Source: DASSJF01 sp035934535 | Lineage (GTDB): Bacteria; Sysuimicrobiota; Sysuimicrobiia; Sysuimicrobiales; Segetimicrobiaceae | Reading direction: 5' to 3' | NCBI GenBank assembly: GCA_035934535.1 | Contig: DASYXS010000058.1 | Location: forward strand, 1 to 51,615 | DNA length: 51,615 nucleotides | Shown here: positions 8,062 through 15,301 of the stretch, piece by piece | Position numbering within the stretch: the first letter of the stretch is position 1 | Layout of the letters: each line of letters starts with the position of its first letter | The notes under the pieces: model-generated | What the model was told of the DNA's origin: nothing | The model's input: the letters and a program-made list of their open reading frames with translations, nothing else | Databases searched by the model: none | Translations under genes and position numbers: made by a program

Positions 8062-8095
8062 GCGAGGCCGCCGGGCGGCTGCCCGGCGGCCTCGC
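8062..8095 (-). terminator. Perfect 15-bp hairpin after the first stalk-domain gene
   Basis: GCGAGGCCGCCGGGC, loop GGCT, then its perfect complement, beginning about 24 bases past the stop on the minus strand and followed by a short T-run (CGTTTG). A nearly identical hairpin stands at 9039-9072 after the paralogue, so it belongs to the duplicated unit. It most likely ends transcription or protects the 3' end. Confidence 0.65.
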
Positions 8096-8118
8096 GCAAC
8101 CCCGGGCGGCGCAGGCTG

Positions 8119-8901
8119 CTACTGCGAGTAGTACGTCGCGCTGATCTGCATCGCCGTGTCGTTCTGACCCACGAGCACATCAACGGCGTCGCCCGCTTTG
8201 AGGCTCGCGATGTCGACGGAGCCGCCGCTGCCGTTGGCGGCGTTGACGCGCGTGATCGCGGTCACCGCAGTGACCAGATATGTGGACACCACGCCGTCGT
8301 GGCTCACCGCGATCTGTCCGGGCGCGCTCGGACCGGGCAGCCGGACCCCGACCAGCGTTCCGGTCACGTGTTGCGCCGCCGGCGCGGGGGGATACGCCTG
8401 GGACGGCGGATATGCCTGGGACGGCGGATACGCCTGCTGCGGCGGCACGGCCGCGCCGTTGCTCGCAATCGTCACCGTCGACGTCGCCGCGTCCCAATTC
8501 ACGGACGCGCCGAGGGCCTGGCTCACGAATCGCAGGGGCACCATCGTCCGGCCCCCGACGAGCATCGCGGGCACGTCCATGGGGGCCGGCTGGCCGTTGA
8601 GCATGGCCTGGGTGTTGCCGATCACGAGCGAGACGCTTGTGGTGCCGCGCTGGGCCAGCACCGTTTGGGTCCGGTCGTCCCAGACGACGGTGGCGCCGAG
8701 ACGTTCGAACACGCCGCGCAGCGGCACGAGGACGCGGCCGTACTCGATCTGCGGCGGCACGTCGAACGCGACGGGCTGCCCGTCCACAAACACATGCACA
8801 TACGGCGCCGGCACCTGCGCGCCGCCCGGCAGCGCGCCGGCCGCCAGCATGACCGCGAGCACGATCGCCGCGCCCGCGGAAGTATGGCGTAGCTGACGCA
8901 T
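8119..8901 (-). CDS. Secreted stalk-domain (copper amine oxidase N-terminal-like) protein, copy 1
   Basis: A 260-residue protein with a Sec signal peptide (about residues 1-29, cleavage after A-Q-V or G-A-Q). Next comes a stalk domain of two repeats of the copper amine oxidase N-terminal type: D-G-Q-P-V-A-F-D-V-P-P with G-R-V-L-V-P-L-R, then N-G-Q-P ... G-R-T-M-V-P-L-R-F-V-S. Such domains bind cell-surface polymers in Firmicutes-like lineages. A proline-rich linker with three Q-A-Y-P-P-S/A units (about 155-172) leads to a C-terminal beta-rich domain of about 85 residues with S-L-K-A-G-D-A-V-D-V-L-V. It is the tandem paralogue of 9092-9841. Its exact role is unknown. Confidence 0.88.
   Translation of the reverse strand: MRQLRHTSAGAAIVLAVMLAAGALPGGAQVPAPYVHVFVDGQPVAFDVPPQIEYGRVLVPLRGVFERLGATVVWDDRTQTVLAQRGTTSVSLVIGNTQAMLNGQPAPMDVPAMLVGGRTMVPLRFVSQALGASVNWDAATSTVTIASNGAAVPPQQAYPPSQAYPPSQAYPPAPAAQHVTGTLVGVRLPGPSAPGQIAVSHDGVVSTYLVTAVTAITRVNAANGSGGSVDIASLKAGDAVDVLVGQNDTAMQISATYYSQ
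8391..8444. repeat. 18-bp tandem repeat, three units, inside copy 1
   Basis: Three successive 18-base units starting at 8391, 8409 and 8427. The first two differ at one base and the third at a few. They encode the Y-P-P-S-Q-A linker units. The paralogue has only one unit, so the linker grew by slippage after the duplication. Confidence 0.85.
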
Positions 8902-8970
8902 GAAACGACACCTCCTGGTGCCTGAGTCGGACGTAGAAGCGCGGAGGAGAACGGGCGGCCCCTCCGATGC

Positions 8971-8992
8971 GTCAGTTGACTACGTTACCCTG
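8971..8992 (-). promoter_or_regulatory. Conserved upstream element of stalk-domain gene, copy 1
   Basis: On the minus strand CAGGGTAA, eight bases, ACTGAC, about 70 bases before the start. The same two blocks with the same 8-base gap stand about 73 bases before the paralogue. It is probably the promoter or an activator site; which part is a -10 or -35 is not clear. Confidence 0.45.
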
Positions 8993-9038
8993 GCGGGGTA
9001 TCGGCGAAACTTCCGGTCCGGGGCGCATCGTTGACGCG

Positions 9039-9072
9039 GCGAGGCCGCCGGGCGGCTGCCCGGCGGTCTCGC
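9039..9072 (-). terminator. 15-bp hairpin after the second stalk-domain gene
   Basis: GCGAGGCCGCCGGGC, loop GGCT, GCCCGGCGGTCTCGC: the same hairpin as 8062-8095 with one C-to-T change that leaves a G-T pair. It starts about 20 bases past the stop of the gene at 9092 and separates it from the promoter element of copy 1, so each copy is its own transcription unit. Confidence 0.65.
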
Positions 9073-9091
9073 AATCTTCCCCGCGGTCCGG

Positions 9092-9841
9092 CTAGAACGC
9101 GTACGTTGCGCGAATCCTCCGCGCCACGTTGTCCGTGGCCACGAGAATATCCACGGTGTCCCCCGGCCGAAGCGCGCCGATCGCCACCGAGCCGCCCGCC
9201 CCGCTGGTCGTATTGATGCGGGTGATCACGGTCGACGAGGTGACGCGATACGTGGACACGGTGCCGTTGTGACTCACCACCACGGCGCCCGGCGAGCCGG
9301 GATCAACCGGCAGCCGGACCGCGACGATCGTGCCGATCACATGCTGCACGTTGGGGCCCGGCGCGTACGTCTGCGACGGCGGCACGGCCGCCGTCCCGCC
9401 GCTTGCGATCGCGACGGTCGACGTCGCGGCGTCCCAGTTCACGGACGCGCCGAGGGCCTGGCTCACGAACCGCAGGGGCACCATCGTCCGGCCCCCGACG
9501 AGCATCGCGGGCACGTCCATGGCGACGGGCCGCCCGTTCACCATGGCCTGGGTGTTCCCGATCACGAGCGAGACGCCCGTGGCGCCGCGCTGGGCCAGCA
9601 CCGTTTGGGTCCGGTCGTCCCAGACGACCGTCGCGCCCATGTGTTCAAACACGCCGCGCAGCGGCACGAGGACGCGGCCGTTATCGATCTGCGGCGGCAC
9701 GTCGAAGGCGACGGGCTGCCCGTCCACAAACACGTGCACGTACGGCGCCGGCACCTGCGCCCCGCCCGGCAGCGCGCCGGCCGCCAGCACGACGGCGAGC
9801 GCGACCGCCGCGCCGGCGAGAGTGGTCCGTATCTGACGCAT
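9092..9841 (-). CDS. Secreted stalk-domain (copper amine oxidase N-terminal-like) protein, copy 2
   Basis: A 249-residue tandem paralogue of the protein at 8119-8901, nearly identical through the signal peptide and both stalk repeats (for example P-Y-V-H-V-F-V-D-G-Q-P and L-G-A-S-V-N-W-D-A-A-T-S-T-V). The linker is shorter, with P-P-S-Q-T-Y-A-P-G-P instead of three proline units. The C-terminal domain is clearly related but has drifted more (G-A-L-R-P-G-D-T-V-D-I-L-V near the end). The start ATG at 9839-9841 follows GGAGG. The mature protein is predicted to be exported and to sit at the cell surface or in the periplasm. Divergence confined to linker and C-terminus suggests different partners. 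Confidence 0.88.
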   Translation of the reverse strand: MRQIRTTLAGAAVALAVVLAAGALPGGAQVPAPYVHVFVDGQPVAFDVPPQIDNGRVLVPLRGVFEHMGATVVWDDRTQTVLAQRGATGVSLVIGNTQAMVNGRPVAMDVPAMLVGGRTMVPLRFVSQALGASVNWDAATSTVAIASGGTAAVPPSQTYAPGPNVQHVIGTIVAVRLPVDPGSPGAVVVSHNGTVSTYRVTSSTVITRINTTSGAGGSVAIGALRPGDTVDILVATDNVARRIRATYAF

Positions 9842-9913
9842 ACGAGAATACCTCCTACGGTGAACTCGAACGTAGACACACGGAGGGAAGCCCGCCGGCC
9901 CCCCTCCGTCTGA

Positions 9914-9935
9914 GTCAGTATTGTAGGTTACCCTG
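9914..9935 (-). promoter_or_regulatory. Conserved upstream element of stalk-domain gene, copy 2
   Basis: CAGGGTAA, eight bases, ACTGAC on the minus strand, matching the element before copy 1. Here the 8-base gap contains CTACAA, making TACAAT at 9920-9925, a fair -10 box, but no convincing -35 is seen 17 bases upstream. Confidence 0.45.
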
Positions 9936-9940
9936 CCGCC

Positions 9941-10858
9941 CTAACTGCGAAACCTCGGATCGAGAACGTCGCGCAGACCGTCGCCCAGCAGGTTGACCGC
10001 GAAGACCGCGGCCATGATCGCCAGTCCGGGAAAGAACGCGACCCACCACGCGCGCGCGAGAAACTCGCGGCCCTCCGCGAGCATATTGCCCCACTCCGGA
10101 GTGGGCGGGCGAACGCCGAGCCCCAGGAAGCTCAACGCGGAGCCGGTGATGATCGCCCCGGCGATGCCGAGGGTCGCGATCACGACGAGCGGCGCCGTCA
10201 CGTTCGGCAGAATGTGGCGCAGCACGATCGCGCGATCCCGGCAGCCGACGACGCGCGCCGCGAGTACGAACTCCCGCTCTTTCACGGTCAGCACCGCGCC
10301 CCTGGCGATCCGCACGTAGTCCGGGATCGCGGAGATGCCGACGGCGATCATGAGGTTGGGCAGGCTGCTGCCGAGCGTCGCGATCACGGCGAGCGCCAGC
10401 AGAATGCCGGGGAACGCCTGCAGCAGGTCCATCGTGCGCATGATCACGGCTTCGGTCCGGCGCCCGGTGTAGCCGGCCACGAGGCCGAGCGTCACGCCGC
10501 AGGCCGCGGCGATGCCGACCGAGACAACCCCCACCGTCAGCGACAGCCGGCCGCCCCAGAGCACCCGCGAAAAGACATCGCGCCCGAACCGGTCCGTGCC
10601 CATCACATGGGCGGCGCCGGGCGGGTCCAGCGGCGCGCGCAGGTTGGCCTTGAAAGGCGCGTAAGGGCTGAGCCACGGCGCCACCACCGCGGAGAGGATC
10701 ACGATCAGGAACAGCGTCCCGCCCACGACGACGCTCGGGTGACGGAGCAGGCGGCGGAGCGCGAGGATCGCCGGCGTCGGAGTGCGGGCGCCCGACGGGC
10801 CCGCGGCGGAGCGCGACGCGCCGCTAGCCGTAGCGGATGCGGGGGTCGACGGCGGCAT
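9941..10858 (-). CDS. Peptide-type ABC transporter permease, DppC family
   Basis: Inner-membrane permease of 305 residues. The start at ATG 10856-10858, 35 bases inside the end of the DppB gene, is preferred over a longer frame whose extra N-terminus only shadows DppB. After a short polar tail come a first membrane span, the OppC_N region with M-G-T-D-R-F-G-R-D-V-F-S-R and five further spans. The EAA loop reads A-A-R-V-V-G-C-R-D-R-A-I-V-L-R-H-I-L-P-N. It ends with G-D-G-L-R-D-V-L-D-P-R, as usual for DppC/OppC. With the binding protein and DppB it makes the import channel; no ATPase genes are next to it. Confidence 0.92.
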   Translation of the reverse strand: MPPSTPASATASGASRSAAGPSGARTPTPAILALRRLLRHPSVVVGGTLFLIVILSAVVAPWLSPYAPFKANLRAPLDPPGAAHVMGTDRFGRDVFSRVLWGGRLSLTVGVVSVGIAAACGVTLGLVAGYTGRRTEAVIMRTMDLLQAFPGILLALAVIATLGSSLPNLMIAVGISAIPDYVRIARGAVLTVKEREFVLAARVVGCRDRAIVLRHILPNVTAPLVVIATLGIAGAIITGSALSFLGLGVRPPTPEWGNMLAEGREFLARAWWVAFFPGLAIMAAVFAVNLLGDGLRDVLDPRFRS

Positions 10859-11747
10859 AGGCGACGTCCACCAGGAGATTGACGGCCACGTACACGAACG
10901 CGGCGACCAACACGGTGCCCTGGACAAGCGGGAAATCGCGATTCAGGATCGCATCGACCGCGAGCCGGCCCAGCCCCGGCCGCGAGAAGATCGTCTCGGT
11001 CACGACCGCCCCGCCCAGCAGGGCGCCGAGCTGCAGGCCCAGCATCGTGATCACCGGGATCAAGGCGTTGCGCAGCGCGTGGCGCCACAGCACGAGGGCC
11101 CGGGACAGCCCTTTCGCGCGCGCGGTCACGATGTAGTCCTGCCGCAGCACGCCGAGCATGCCGGAGCGGACCAGGCGCGCGAGCACCGCCGATGAGATCA
11201 GGCCCAGCGCCGTCGCCGGCAGGATGAGATGGTCCAGCCCGCCCTCGCCGGTCGCGGGAAACCAGCCGAGCGTAAAGGAGAAGAGCATCAACAGCAGGAG
11301 GCTCGAGTAGAACACGGGCATCGAGACCCCGAGGATCGCCACGGCCATCGCGGCGGTATCAAGCCAGGTCCGGTGCGCCAGGGCGGCCACCACGCCGAGG
11401 GCGAGTCCGAACAGGATCGCAAGCCCGAGCGCCGCGAGCGTGAGCTGCACCGTGGCCGGCAGCACCTCGAGGATGCTGGCGAGTACCGGGCGCTGGCTGC
11501 GGAGCGCCCGCCCCAGGTCGCCCCGCAGCAGGTGGCCGACGTAGTCTTCATACTGCGTGAGCAACGGCCGGTCGAGGCCCAACTGGTGGCGGATCTCCGC
11601 GGCCTGAGCGTCGCTCATCGGTTTGTCGCCGGCGAAGAGCAGCACCGGGTCCCCCGGAACCAGGTGCAGCATCAGAAACGTGACGACGGTGATGCCGACG
11701 AGGACCGGGACAGCCTGGAGCGCCCGCTGCCCGATGTACCTCAGCAT
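10824..11747 (-). CDS. Peptide-type ABC transporter permease, DppB family
   Basis: Permease of 307 residues with six predicted spans. It opens with the typical M-L-R-Y-I-G-Q-R and P-V-L-V-G-I-T-V-V-T-F. The loop that contacts the ATPase reads T-A-R-A-K-G-L-S-R-A-L-V-L-W-R-H-A-L-R-N. It ends with D-P-R-I-R-Y-G, the standard DppB tail. It is 54 bases downstream of the binding protein and overlaps the DppC start. The substrate is likely a peptide or another nitrogen- or sugar-containing small molecule of the family-5 group. Confidence 0.93.
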   Translation of the reverse strand: MLRYIGQRALQAVPVLVGITVVTFLMLHLVPGDPVLLFAGDKPMSDAQAAEIRHQLGLDRPLLTQYEDYVGHLLRGDLGRALRSQRPVLASILEVLPATVQLTLAALGLAILFGLALGVVAALAHRTWLDTAAMAVAILGVSMPVFYSSLLLLMLFSFTLGWFPATGEGGLDHLILPATALGLISSAVLARLVRSGMLGVLRQDYIVTARAKGLSRALVLWRHALRNALIPVITMLGLQLGALLGGAVVTETIFSRPGLGRLAVDAILNRDFPLVQGTVLVAAFVYVAVNLLVDVAYAAVDPRIRYG

Positions 11748-11801
11748 GCCGCCTGCCCCGGGGCTCGGGCGCCTGACGCGAACACCCCGGAGTCCCGACC
11801 C

Positions 11802-13439
11802 TTAGCGCCGCACCTGCACGTCGTACATCCACACGTAGGAGGCCAGCGCGTCGATCGCGTCGCCGGAGACCTCGGCGCGTTTGGCATTGTACGTGATCGT
11901 GTCGACGAGCGGCACGACGACCGCGTCGCGCAGCACGCGCTGCTGGATCTGCTTGTACAGGTCGATGCGCTTGGCCTTGTCGATGGTGGCCGCGGCCGCC
12001 TCGAGCATCTGGTCCACCTGCGGGACCTGGTAGCGCGCGCGGTTGAACGCGTTCACATTCGACGAGTGGAACAGGGTTCGCAGCACGTCGGGGTCGCCGT
12101 ACGAAAACCACATGAAATTGATGTCGTACTTGTTCTGGCTGACCTGGCTCCGGAACGCGGCGCGTTCGAGGGCGTTGATCTGGACGTCGACCCCGACGTC
12201 GCGCATGCTGGCCTGGACCGCTTCGGCCATCGCCTTGTCGCGCGTGCGGCCGATGATGAGAAAGGTGACGCTGAGCTTCTGGCCGGCCTTCGCGCGGATG
12301 CCGTCCGAGCCCGGCCGCCATCCCGCCTCCTCCAGGACCTTCTTCGCCTGTGCGGGATCGTACCGGTACATCTTCTCCGCCGACGCGTCGTAGCCGAGCG
12401 TCGGACGCATCAACGGGCTCCACGCGGGCTTCATCAGGCCGTTGAAGACCGTCTTGTTGATGCCCTCGCGGTCCACGCCCCACTCGAACGCGCGCCGCAC
12501 CGCGATGTCGCGGATCTGCGGCGAGCCGGTCACGTTGAGAAGCAGGACCCACCCGGACCCCGGCTGCGATCGCTCGATCACGGCGAACCGCTTGTCGGCG
12601 CGCAGCGCGGCGATCTCCAGCGGATCGGCGTCGTTGATGTACTGTGTCTCGCCGCTCTTCAACGTGCCCGTCCGCACGGAGGCGTCGGGAATGATCTTGA
12701 ACACGAGCTGGTCGAGATACGCCAGGCCCTTGTGCTTGAAGAGAGACGACGCCCACGCGTAGTCGGGGTTGCGGACGAGCGTCACGTGATCCTTCGCCAC
12801 CCACTCCTTGAACATGAACGGTCCGGTGCCGACGGGATGCCGCGCGAAGTCGGCGAGGCCCATTTTCTTGACCGCGGCGGGCGAAACGATGCCGAGATAG
12901 CCGTTGAGGTTGGTCAACAGCGGCGCGTAGCCTTCTTTCATGACGATCCGGGCGGTGGCGTCGTCGACCACCTCGGTGTGGTCGTAGGGGCCCAACTGGT
13001 CGTGCGATTGGCCGGCTTTGGTCTCCGGCGCCACGACCCGGTCCATCGTGAACTTGACCGCGTCCGCGTTGAACGGCGTGCCGTCGTGGAACCGCACCCC
13101 GCGCCGCAGCTTGAACGTGTACACTTTCGCGTCGGACGAGATCGACCACGACTCCGCGAGAGCGGGCACGAACCGGCCCGGTGTCGGCTCCCATATCAGC
13201 GGCTCGCAGACGTTCAGCAAGATTCGGATCGTGGAGTCGAAATTGGTCACCTGCGGATCGAGCGTGTCGTCGAGATCGAGCCCGCCGACCGTGAGCGTGC
13301 CGCCGGCCGGGGCCGCCTCCGCCGCGCCGAGACCGAGCCCGCGGAGCCGCGGGGTCTCCATCCCGAGCGCCGCGGCGCCCGCCCACGCCCCGGCCCCCGC
13401 CAGCAACTGCCGCCGCCCAAATCGCGATACCCGCCCCAT
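11802..13439 (-). CDS. ABC transporter substrate-binding protein, family 5 (DppA/OppA-like)
   Basis: A 545-residue periplasmic binding protein. The N-terminus has a twin-arginine-like signal (G-R-R-Q-L-L-A-G-A-G) and no lipobox cysteine, so a soluble periplasmic protein is likely. Family-5 markers include L-D-P-Q near residue 60, A-L-A-E-S-W ... Y-T-F-K-L-R-R-G-V-R-F-H-D-G-T-P-F and the later R-R-A-F-E-W-G-V-D-R. The start ATG 13437-13439 follows GGGGGAG. It feeds the DppB/DppC pair downstream; the upstream DUF885 and Gfo/Idh/MocA genes on the same strand may act on the imported compound. Confidence 0.93.
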   Translation of the reverse strand: MGRVSRFGRRQLLAGAGAWAGAAALGMETPRLRGLGLGAAEAAPAGGTLTVGGLDLDDTLDPQVTNFDSTIRILLNVCEPLIWEPTPGRFVPALAESWSISSDAKVYTFKLRRGVRFHDGTPFNADAVKFTMDRVVAPETKAGQSHDQLGPYDHTEVVDDATARIVMKEGYAPLLTNLNGYLGIVSPAAVKKMGLADFARHPVGTGPFMFKEWVAKDHVTLVRNPDYAWASSLFKHKGLAYLDQLVFKIIPDASVRTGTLKSGETQYINDADPLEIAALRADKRFAVIERSQPGSGWVLLLNVTGSPQIRDIAVRRAFEWGVDREGINKTVFNGLMKPAWSPLMRPTLGYDASAEKMYRYDPAQAKKVLEEAGWRPGSDGIRAKAGQKLSVTFLIIGRTRDKAMAEAVQASMRDVGVDVQINALERAAFRSQVSQNKYDINFMWFSYGDPDVLRTLFHSSNVNAFNRARYQVPQVDQMLEAAAATIDKAKRIDLYKQIQQRVLRDAVVVPLVDTITYNAKRAEVSGDAIDALASYVWMYDVQVRR

Positions 13440-13505
13440 ACGCCGACTCCCCCGATCAGAACGTCGATGATGTGCCGGACGACCGCCACGATCAACCGCA
13501 GTCTT

Positions 13506-15293
13506 TCAAGACGTCCGCGTCCCCTCCTCCGCCCCGTCTTGAGCGGGACCTCCGGCCGCTTCTGGGCCTGCGGGCATCTCTGGCTCACGCCGTAGGCCCA
13601 GGGCCAAAGATGCGCCTCCTGCCAGCAGGGTCGCCGCCCGCGCGACGGGGATCGACCCGCAGGCCAGCAGCCGGTCGTGGAAGTCACGGAGGTCGAAGGC
13701 GCCGCTGCGGCGCGCGGCTTCTTCGCGCCGCAGCGCGTGGATGCCGTCGACGCCGAGCATATACATCATCGCCGTCGCCGGAAAGAGTGAGTTTTTGACG
13801 GCCTCCGCGCGCGCCGCCCCCGCGTCCATCCCGCCGCGAGACGCGTAGATGCCGGCCGCCTGCTCGAGCGTCCATTCCCCCGTATGCAGGGCGACGTCGA
13901 CGAGCGCGCGCAGCGCGATTCGCAGGCGCGTGTGCGCCTGCGCGCAGCGCTCCGCCGGCGACAGGAACCCGATCTCTTCCATCAGGTCGACGGCGTAGCA
14001 GGCCCACCCCTCCGCCATCGTCCCGCCGCTGAGCATCGCGATCCGCGAGGCGCAGTCGACCGCGGCGATCCGGCCGATCCGCGACGGCGCGCGGTACGCG
14101 AACCAGTTCTGCACGTGATGGCCCAGCCCGCCGTGATGGATGACGTGGGTGAGCGCGATCGCGGCGTCGTTGGCGGCGCGGAGCCGCCGTGTCTGCTCGT
14201 CCGCCGGCATCTCGGGCTCGACCGGCGCAACGAGGTAGTCGACCACCGGGACGCGGTCGAACGCCGCCGGGGCGCGGTAGGCGAGAAAGTAGAGCGACGG
14301 GGCGGCCTCGCGCGCCCACCGCGGGCGCGGCACGAACCGGATCGGATAGTCCGGCCAGGTCACAAGCCGGTGCTCCTCGGCGGCACGGCGGGCGGCGTCC
14401 CACACCTCCTGGTAGCGCGCGTAGTAGCGGCCGGCCGCGGGATGCCGGTCCGCGAGGCTCGCGAGCGCGGCGCGCCAATCGTCGAACCCCGCCTCCGCCG
14501 CCCGCTGGCGCAACGCCGCCTCGGCCGCCTGCGCGCGTTCTTCCGCGAGCCGGCGCACCTCCGCCGCCCGGAGCGTCACGCCGTGTCCGCGGCGCATCAG
14601 CAGCTCGAGCGCGGCTTCTCCGCAGGCGTGCGCCTCCGGCTCCGCCGGCCGGACCTGCGTCTCGAGATGGCGCCGAAACTGCGCGAAGGCCGCGGCGGCT
14701 CCGGCCGCCGCGGCGCGGAGACGCTCCGGGTCGACGCCGTGGCCCGCGACGTCCTCGTCGGCGATGAACGCTTCGATCCCACGCTCGAACAGGGCCTCGG
14801 CCCCGGCACACTCGCGGATCGCGCGGTCGGTCCAGGCCCGCGGCGCGCACCCCACCCGGGCGCGGCCCTGATCGAGGAACGCGGGAATGGCCGCCATCCG
14901 CCGGACCGCGGCGTCCAGGCGCACGGCCTGGGGGGCGAACGGCCGCAGCAGCAACGCGACGACGCCGAAGATCGCCTCGCCGGTGTAGACACACGGATTT
15001 CCGCGCGGACCGTGGGGCGACGCCCGTTCCCACCGCTCGATTTCGAGGAAATCCCCGGCCAGGTCGCGATCCAGGAGCTCGACGGCCGCCGCCGGCGATG
15101 CGACGGTCTCCGGGCCGTCCCGATCGCGGAGGCGAGGCGCGAGCGTGTCCATCGCCGCGTGCGCGTCGTCGAGTCCGGCATCGGAATAGTCGGGCAGGCG
15201 GCCGTCCCAGTCGTGAACGCCGATGAACGTGGCGTTCACCGGCCGGTGACGATAATACCAGTGGAAGAACGCGTCCAGCGCGGGTGAAGCCAC
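13506..15293 (-). CDS. DUF885 family protein (putative metallopeptidase-like)
   Basis: About 595 residues, DUF885 family, a soluble helical protein related to bacterial peptidases. The GTG at 15291-15293 is chosen because family similarity (S-P-A-L-D-A-F-F-H-W-Y-Y) begins at once and the Gfo/Idh/MocA stop is 8 bases upstream. The family motif H-E-x-x-P-G-H-H is altered to H-H-G-G-L-G-H-H near residues 383-391; the second motif, A-E-G-W-A-C-Y-A, is kept near 428. The family domain seems to end at S-I-P-V-A-R-A-A-T-L-L-A. The last 35 residues are encoded by a dispersed 55-base repeat and following bases, so the C-terminus looks extended. Function is unproven. Confidence 0.85.
   Translation of the reverse strand: MASPALDAFFHWYYRHRPVNATFIGVHDWDGRLPDYSDAGLDDAHAAMDTLAPRLRDRDGPETVASPAAAVELLDRDLAGDFLEIERWERASPHGPRGNPCVYTGEAIFGVVALLLRPFAPQAVRLDAAVRRMAAIPAFLDQGRARVGCAPRAWTDRAIRECAGAEALFERGIEAFIADEDVAGHGVDPERLRAAAAGAAAAFAQFRRHLETQVRPAEPEAHACGEAALELLMRRGHGVTLRAAEVRRLAEERAQAAEAALRQRAAEAGFDDWRAALASLADRHPAAGRYYARYQEVWDAARRAAEEHRLVTWPDYPIRFVPRPRWAREAAPSLYFLAYRAPAAFDRVPVVDYLVAPVEPEMPADEQTRRLRAANDAAIALTHVIHHGGLGHHVQNWFAYRAPSRIGRIAAVDCASRIAMLSGGTMAEGWACYAVDLMEEIGFLSPAERCAQAHTRLRIALRALVDVALHTGEWTLEQAAGIYASRGGMDAGAARAEAVKNSLFPATAMMYMLGVDGIHALRREEAARRSGAFDLRDFHDRLLACGSIPVARAATLLAGGASLALGLRREPEMPAGPEAAGGPAQDGAEEGTRTS
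13562..13616 (-). repeat. 55-bp hairpin-forming dispersed repeat, copy 1
   Basis: About 89 percent identical to 47530-47583 (five substitutions and one indel, counted by eye). On the minus strand CTGGGCCT pairs with AGGCCCAG (outer stem, eight pairs) and GGCGT with ATGCC (inner stem, one G-T pair), leaving a loop of GAGCCAGAG. This copy lies in the 3' end of the DUF885 gene and is translated in frame as part of its tail. Confidence 0.75.
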
Positions 15294-15301
15294 GGGCCCG
15301 C

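Noticed and set aside
11229..13595. A plus-strand open frame of about 788 codons
   Set aside because: Antisense to DppB and the family-5 binding protein, both with clear motifs.
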